Shown here piece by piece: positions 4,685 to 7,566 of a stretch of DNA of 7,566 nucleotides; the first letter of the stretch is position 1; the number at the start of each line of letters is the position of its first letter. Under the pieces are notes generated by a model. It was not told the origin of the DNA, searched no databases, and worked only from the letters and a program-made list of their open reading frames with translations. Source of the stretch: Wenzhouxiangella sp. (GTDB taxonomy: Bacteria > Pseudomonadota > Gammaproteobacteria > Xanthomonadales > Wenzhouxiangellaceae); the NCBI GenBank assembly GCA_007119095.1, contig SKQI01000030.1, positions 1-7,566 of the forward strand. The letters are read 5' to 3'. The position numbers and the translations under genes are program-made.

Positions 4685-5788
4685 CTACCCCACCTTCTCC
4701 ACCCTAGGCGCCGCATACCGCAACCTCCGCGTCCGCCACCGAATCAACCGATGCGCCACCAACAACAACCCCGTATACCCCACCATCGCCCCGGCCGCCA
4801 ACGCAAACAAGATCCACTGCGGCCAACCCATCTGCCAGGCCAAGATACCGACTAGCCCGGATGCCAACACCATCAAATGAATGGCAGCCACCGTCGCCGT
4901 CACCGAAAAATGGCAGCGCTGAATGACATGGTGCAAGTGCGTCCGGTCAGGTGCCATCGGGCTTTTGCCCCGACTTAAGCGGCGGACCGTCAGCGCGAAT
5001 GTATCCATGCAGGGAATCAGAAGAATCCAGGCAATGGTCACTCGGTAAACCGAACTGCCTTCATAGGTCGCCATCGCAATCGCCAGCCAGGCAATGGCAA
5101 ACCCCAGCATCATGCTGCCGGCATCGCCCATGAACGCGGCGGCGCGCTTGCGAAACGGAAAACGCATGTTCCAGACCAGGAAGCCGGCCACGGCCGTTGC
5201 CAGCACCAGGCTGATGGTGCTCAGTGCCAACGGCGCGTCGCTCAGAAAACCAACGGCGGCCAGCATGCACAGCACAATCAGACCGACCCCGCCGGCCAGT
5301 CCGTCCACGCCATCGGCCATATTGATCACGTTGATTACAAATACCATGCACAGCACGGTGAAGGGCACTGAAAACGGACCCAGGCCAACATTGCCGAACG
5401 CCGGGCCGAAGATTTGCCCCAGGTGGTTGATCTCCAGCCCTGTCCACAGCACCACCGTCGTGGTAACCAGAACCTGAATGATCAACTTGAAGGCGGCGCG
5501 AAGGTCCAGCAGGTCATCGAGTACACCGACAATCAGCAGGACCGACATCCCGACCAGCAGCCCCAGGTAATTTGTCAACTCACCCATGTCGAACAGCATC
5601 GCAGCCAGGAAGGCCACGAACATGGCCATGCCGCCGGTCAAAGGCACCGAGCCGTTATGACGCTTGCGATTGCAGGGTTTGTCGACCAGGCCGAATCGCA
5701 GGGCCGGCGCGCGTAGCGCAGGCACAAGGCCCGCGGCCACCACAAACGCCATCCCTGCCATGAATCCACTATGAATTGTCAGAACCAT
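4685..5788 (-). CDS. wecA: WecA/MraY-family undecaprenyl-phosphate sugar-1-phosphate transferase
   Basis: An integral inner-membrane enzyme that moves a sugar-1-phosphate, classically GlcNAc-1-P from UDP-GlcNAc, onto undecaprenyl phosphate, starting lipid-linked polysaccharide synthesis. Its 367 residues equal the length of E. coli WecA, with about ten or eleven hydrophobic segments. Hallmarks are present: DKPCNRKRHNGSVPLTGG (36-53), the DD pair D91-D92 in VGVLDDLLDLRA, D159/D162 in NVINMADGVDGLAGG, FMGDAGSMMLGF (219-230) and the WecA-type PDRTHLHH motif (280-287). The ATG at 5788 places the first membrane segment near the N-terminus; an AGGGGA lies rather far upstream (11 bases). It is downstream of, and co-oriented with, the Wzy-like gene, with a 91-base gap containing an inverted repeat. 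Sugar specificity cannot be read from the sequence, so the symbol denotes the family. Confidence 0.93.
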   Translation of the reverse strand: MVLTIHSGFMAGMAFVVAAGLVPALRAPALRFGLVDKPCNRKRHNGSVPLTGGMAMFVAFLAAMLFDMGELTNYLGLLVGMSVLLIVGVLDDLLDLRAAFKLIIQVLVTTTVVLWTGLEINHLGQIFGPAFGNVGLGPFSVPFTVLCMVFVINVINMADGVDGLAGGVGLIVLCMLAAVGFLSDAPLALSTISLVLATAVAGFLVWNMRFPFRKRAAAFMGDAGSMMLGFAIAWLAIAMATYEGSSVYRVTIAWILLIPCMDTFALTVRRLSRGKSPMAPDRTHLHHVIQRCHFSVTATVAAIHLMVLASGLVGILAWQMGWPQWILFALAAGAMVGYTGLLLVAHRLIRWRTRRLRYAAPRVEKVG

Positions 5789-5825
5789 GTCAGGAAAAGT
5801 CCCCTTAGCATTCCTGTGTCTGACC

Positions 5826-5858
5826 GGGAACGCTGGTCAAAAGCCTCGCTTCGTTCCC
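5826..5858. repeat. Imperfect inverted repeat between the Wzy-like and WecA-like genes
   Basis: GGGAACG (5826-5832) pairs perfectly with CGTTCCC (5852-5858). Inside, AAGC (5841-5844) pairs with GCTT (5848-5851) around a three-base loop, so the structure can be drawn as an 11-bp stem with an eight-base bulge on one side. A competing TGACC/GGTCA pairing (5821-5825 with 5835-5839) overlaps it. It lies in the 91-base gap in the - strand gene pair. It lacks the long U-run of an intrinsic terminator in either direction; it could be an RNA processing or attenuation hairpin or a REP-like element. Confidence 0.5.
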
Positions 5859-5879
5859 TGTCCCTCATCTGCACCATCG

Positions 5880-7295
5880 TTAATCTATCAGATCAGGCCG
5901 TAAGTCGCCAGCGCGACGGCGTTTTCTGCGGCGACGGGTGCGTCCCGGCGAGGCCGCTTCCGGTCTCACGACAGGCTTACTCTTTGCCACACCCGCAGGC
6001 CGCAGCAAGGTGCCAATGAAGGCCGCGAGCACGACTTGAGTCGCCGGCATGTGCCAGCTGAAGTCCGCTGTGGCCACCACCAATAGCGCTGTCAGTCCGC
6101 CGTAAAGCGCAATGCGCTCCAGGCTCAGCCGGGCCTGCCGGGCCAGGGCGGCAGCCACCATCAGCACCAGCACCAGGCCCACAACCCCCATTTCCAGCAG
6201 CCACTGCAGCACATCGCTGTGGGCATAGTCCCACCAGCCACCGATCTGATCCGGCTGAATCAATTTGAACACCGCTTCGAACCCGCCCAGGCCGGTGCCG
6301 TGCAGCCACCAAGCCAGCGGCAAATCGGTCAGCATCAGTTCAAAGGCAATCCGTCGATGGCCGTCCGCTTCGCTGATTGCCAGGCGGTCAGCCAGGGGCT
6401 CCAGCCCCATCCATACCGCGAGCAGGAAGGCCCCTAACAGCGCAAGCCAGGCCGGCCAGATGGCATACGGCGGCATCCGCCCTCGATAGCTGGTCAACAG
6501 CAACAAGGCGGTCACCGCACCAATGCTCGCACCCATGGCGCCAAGCCGCGATGCGCTGGTAAAAATGGCGGCACCCAGCAGCGCACTGGACACCAGCGAA
6601 CCCGTCACGCGCAGCTCTTTCGGCAGCTTGCTCAGGCCCGGCATGTCGCGTATCCACCAGACAGCAACGCTCAGCGGCCAGGCCAAGGCCAGGTAAGCGG
6701 CAAACAGGTTCCGATTGCTGAAACTACCCTGGATGAAATTCGTACTGCGTCGCTCCCAGATACCGAACACGGTCTCGGCGCCGACCAACTGGCTGACAAG
6801 ACCGAAACCGGCCTGAAACAGCGCCGAGGCGACCACCGCCAGCCAAAGATAGTTGCGCGCCTGTCGGTCCAGCCCATGCACCAGCCAGGTGATTGCAAAC
6901 AAGGCCATGAAAATGGCCCAGGCACGCAGCGTTGCGGCTGGGTTGGGTGACCAGAACCCCGGTTCGAAAAACGGATTGCTCCAGAATACGTCCGGATACG
7001 GGCCGAAGGTGCGCGCAAGCCAGGAAAACGGCAGCACCTGCAACAACACCGCGCCGCTCATCAAGACCAGAAACAACCACCAGCCGCGGGCGGGCAATAC
7101 CGTCCTTTGGGGCTCGTCTGCTGGAATTGGCCGGAACAGGGCCAGTGCCGTGGCCAGCAGGGCAGACACCAGCAGGATCACGCCACTTGTTGCCATCAGC
7201 TCTGGCGTTCGTACCGGCAGCATCAGCGGCAGCACCAATATCGGCACTACCAGCACCAACGCAACCAGCGGCGGCATGTCGGACGAGCGCCCCAT
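5880..7295 (-). CDS. O-antigen polymerase/ligase family protein (Wzy/WaaL-like)
   Basis: A 471-residue polytopic inner-membrane protein with about 10-12 hydrophobic segments, expected to polymerise lipid-linked repeat units in the periplasm (Wzy) or to ligate glycan to an acceptor (WaaL). Family signs: GSFSNRNLFAAYLALAWPL (190-208), SASR (247-250), and the Wzy_C-type region with GTGLGGFEAVF (333-343) and YAHSDVLQWLLEMGVVGL (357-374), where H359, D361 and E368 follow the usual HxD...E pattern. A strongly basic tail (454-461, all Arg/Lys) follows the last membrane segment. The ATG at 7295 is chosen because it lies one base after the stop of the preceding gene, has GGTGGA about ten bases upstream and gives a membrane segment near the N-terminus; the frame stays open to an ATG at 7442, but that region would overlap the neighbouring gene and does not look like protein. 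Gene context favours Wzy. Confidence 0.85.
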   Translation of the reverse strand: MGRSSDMPPLVALVLVVPILVLPLMLPVRTPELMATSGVILLVSALLATALALFRPIPADEPQRTVLPARGWWLFLVLMSGAVLLQVLPFSWLARTFGPYPDVFWSNPFFEPGFWSPNPAATLRAWAIFMALFAITWLVHGLDRQARNYLWLAVVASALFQAGFGLVSQLVGAETVFGIWERRSTNFIQGSFSNRNLFAAYLALAWPLSVAVWWIRDMPGLSKLPKELRVTGSLVSSALLGAAIFTSASRLGAMGASIGAVTALLLLTSYRGRMPPYAIWPAWLALLGAFLLAVWMGLEPLADRLAISEADGHRRIAFELMLTDLPLAWWLHGTGLGGFEAVFKLIQPDQIGGWWDYAHSDVLQWLLEMGVVGLVLVLMVAAALARQARLSLERIALYGGLTALLVVATADFSWHMPATQVVLAAFIGTLLRPAGVAKSKPVVRPEAASPGRTRRRRKRRRAGDLRPDLID

Positions 7296-7296
7296 G

Positions 7297-7566
7297 TCAG
7301 TAGTCCACCGCTGCAATCCGCAGCAGCAAAGGGTCTTGCACCAGGTGAAAGCGCAGCTCGTGCTCGAAGACATAATCTGTCGGGCAGTCCGGCAGACGCA
7401 CGCCCAGGTGATACCGGGTAACCACATTCCAGCCCTCGGCATAGCGGTAGGCCTCGATCACGCTCAGCGATAAACTGCGCCGCGTCGTGCCATCAAACAG
7501 GCTGCCATAGGCTTCCTGCAACCAACGCTCACCCTGTTGCAGGTTGGCGCGCGGCTTGTCGACAAA
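7297..7566 (-). CDS. C-terminal part of an unrecognised gene upstream of the Wzy-like gene
   Basis: The last 90 codons of a gene entering from the right edge; the frame is open to base 7566, so the start is outside the window. The visible part begins VDKPRANLQQGERWLQEAYG and ends LLLRIAAVDY. It looks like a soluble, mixed alpha/beta domain with alternating strands (SLSLSVIEAYRYAEGWNVVT, RYHLGVRLPDC, HELRFHLVQD) and no membrane segment. I do not recognise the family. Its stop is one base before the Wzy-like start, so it is almost certainly in the same operon and translationally coupled, which suggests a polysaccharide-related job. A TTG at 7521 could open a shorter frame, but nothing supports it as a real start. 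Confidence 0.7.
   Translation of the reverse strand, partial: FVDKPRANLQQGERWLQEAYGSLFDGTTRRSLSLSVIEAYRYAEGWNVVTRYHLGVRLPDCPTDYVFEHELRFHLVQDPLLLRIAAVDY

Noticed and set aside
5094..5716. Plus-strand open frames inside the WecA-like gene
   Set aside because: Antisense to a membrane protein with all its catalytic motifs; composition is His/Gln/Pro-rich without family features.
7296..7442. Longer N-terminus for the Wzy-like protein (ATG 7442)
   Set aside because: It would overlap the upstream gene by about 145 bases and add a Cys/Trp-rich stretch unlike real protein; ATG 7295 is one base from the upstream stop and has a ribosome binding site.

Overview
The window looks like a GC-rich proteobacterial chromosome, most likely gammaproteobacterial. 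Coding regions favour G or C at third codon positions, and the envelope genes are Gram-negative types (outer-membrane lipoprotein, outer-membrane beta-barrel, WecA-type lipid carrier transferase). A Wenzhouxiangella-like or xanthomonad-related lineage is possible, but I cannot fix the taxon from this sequence.

Left part (1-2450), all on the + strand: a Phd/YefM-type antitoxin overlapping a PIN-domain (VapC-like) toxin; then purU, encoding formyltetrahydrofolate deformylase; then a second, unrelated Phd-type antitoxin plus PIN toxin pair. Middle part (2517-4650), + strand: a two-gene operon for exopolysaccharide export, made of a Wza-like lipoprotein with Poly_export and SLBB regions and a large outer-membrane beta-barrel protein of the kind found next to XrtA/PEP-CTERM polysaccharide loci. 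Right part (4685-7566), - strand and convergent with the former: an incomplete gene entering from the right edge, a Wzy/WaaL-type O-antigen polymerase or ligase, and a WecA/MraY-family polyprenyl-phosphate sugar-1-phosphate transferase. Together the right two thirds read as part of a Wzy-dependent polysaccharide locus: WecA-like priming of undecaprenyl phosphate, Wzy-like polymerisation, and export through the Wza-like protein with the barrel partner. The flippase, co-polymerase/kinase and glycosyltransferases would lie outside the window.

The most unusual element is a family of heptanucleotide tandem repeats, unit AACCCGG (variant AACCCTG), found at four separate places (690-773, 1639-1659, 2411-2450, 4663-4682). 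All four are in the same orientation, all lie in gene junctions, and three of them start inside or on the stop codon of the gene to the left. They divide the + strand into blocks: TA pair 1, purU, TA pair 2, EPS export operon. The first array encodes the last six residues and the stop codon of toxin 1. Its complementary strand carries GGG every 7 nt, a pattern compatible with G-quadruplex formation. No RNA genes, CRISPR array, transposase or integrase was seen, and there is no gene-free stretch longer than 300 bases.
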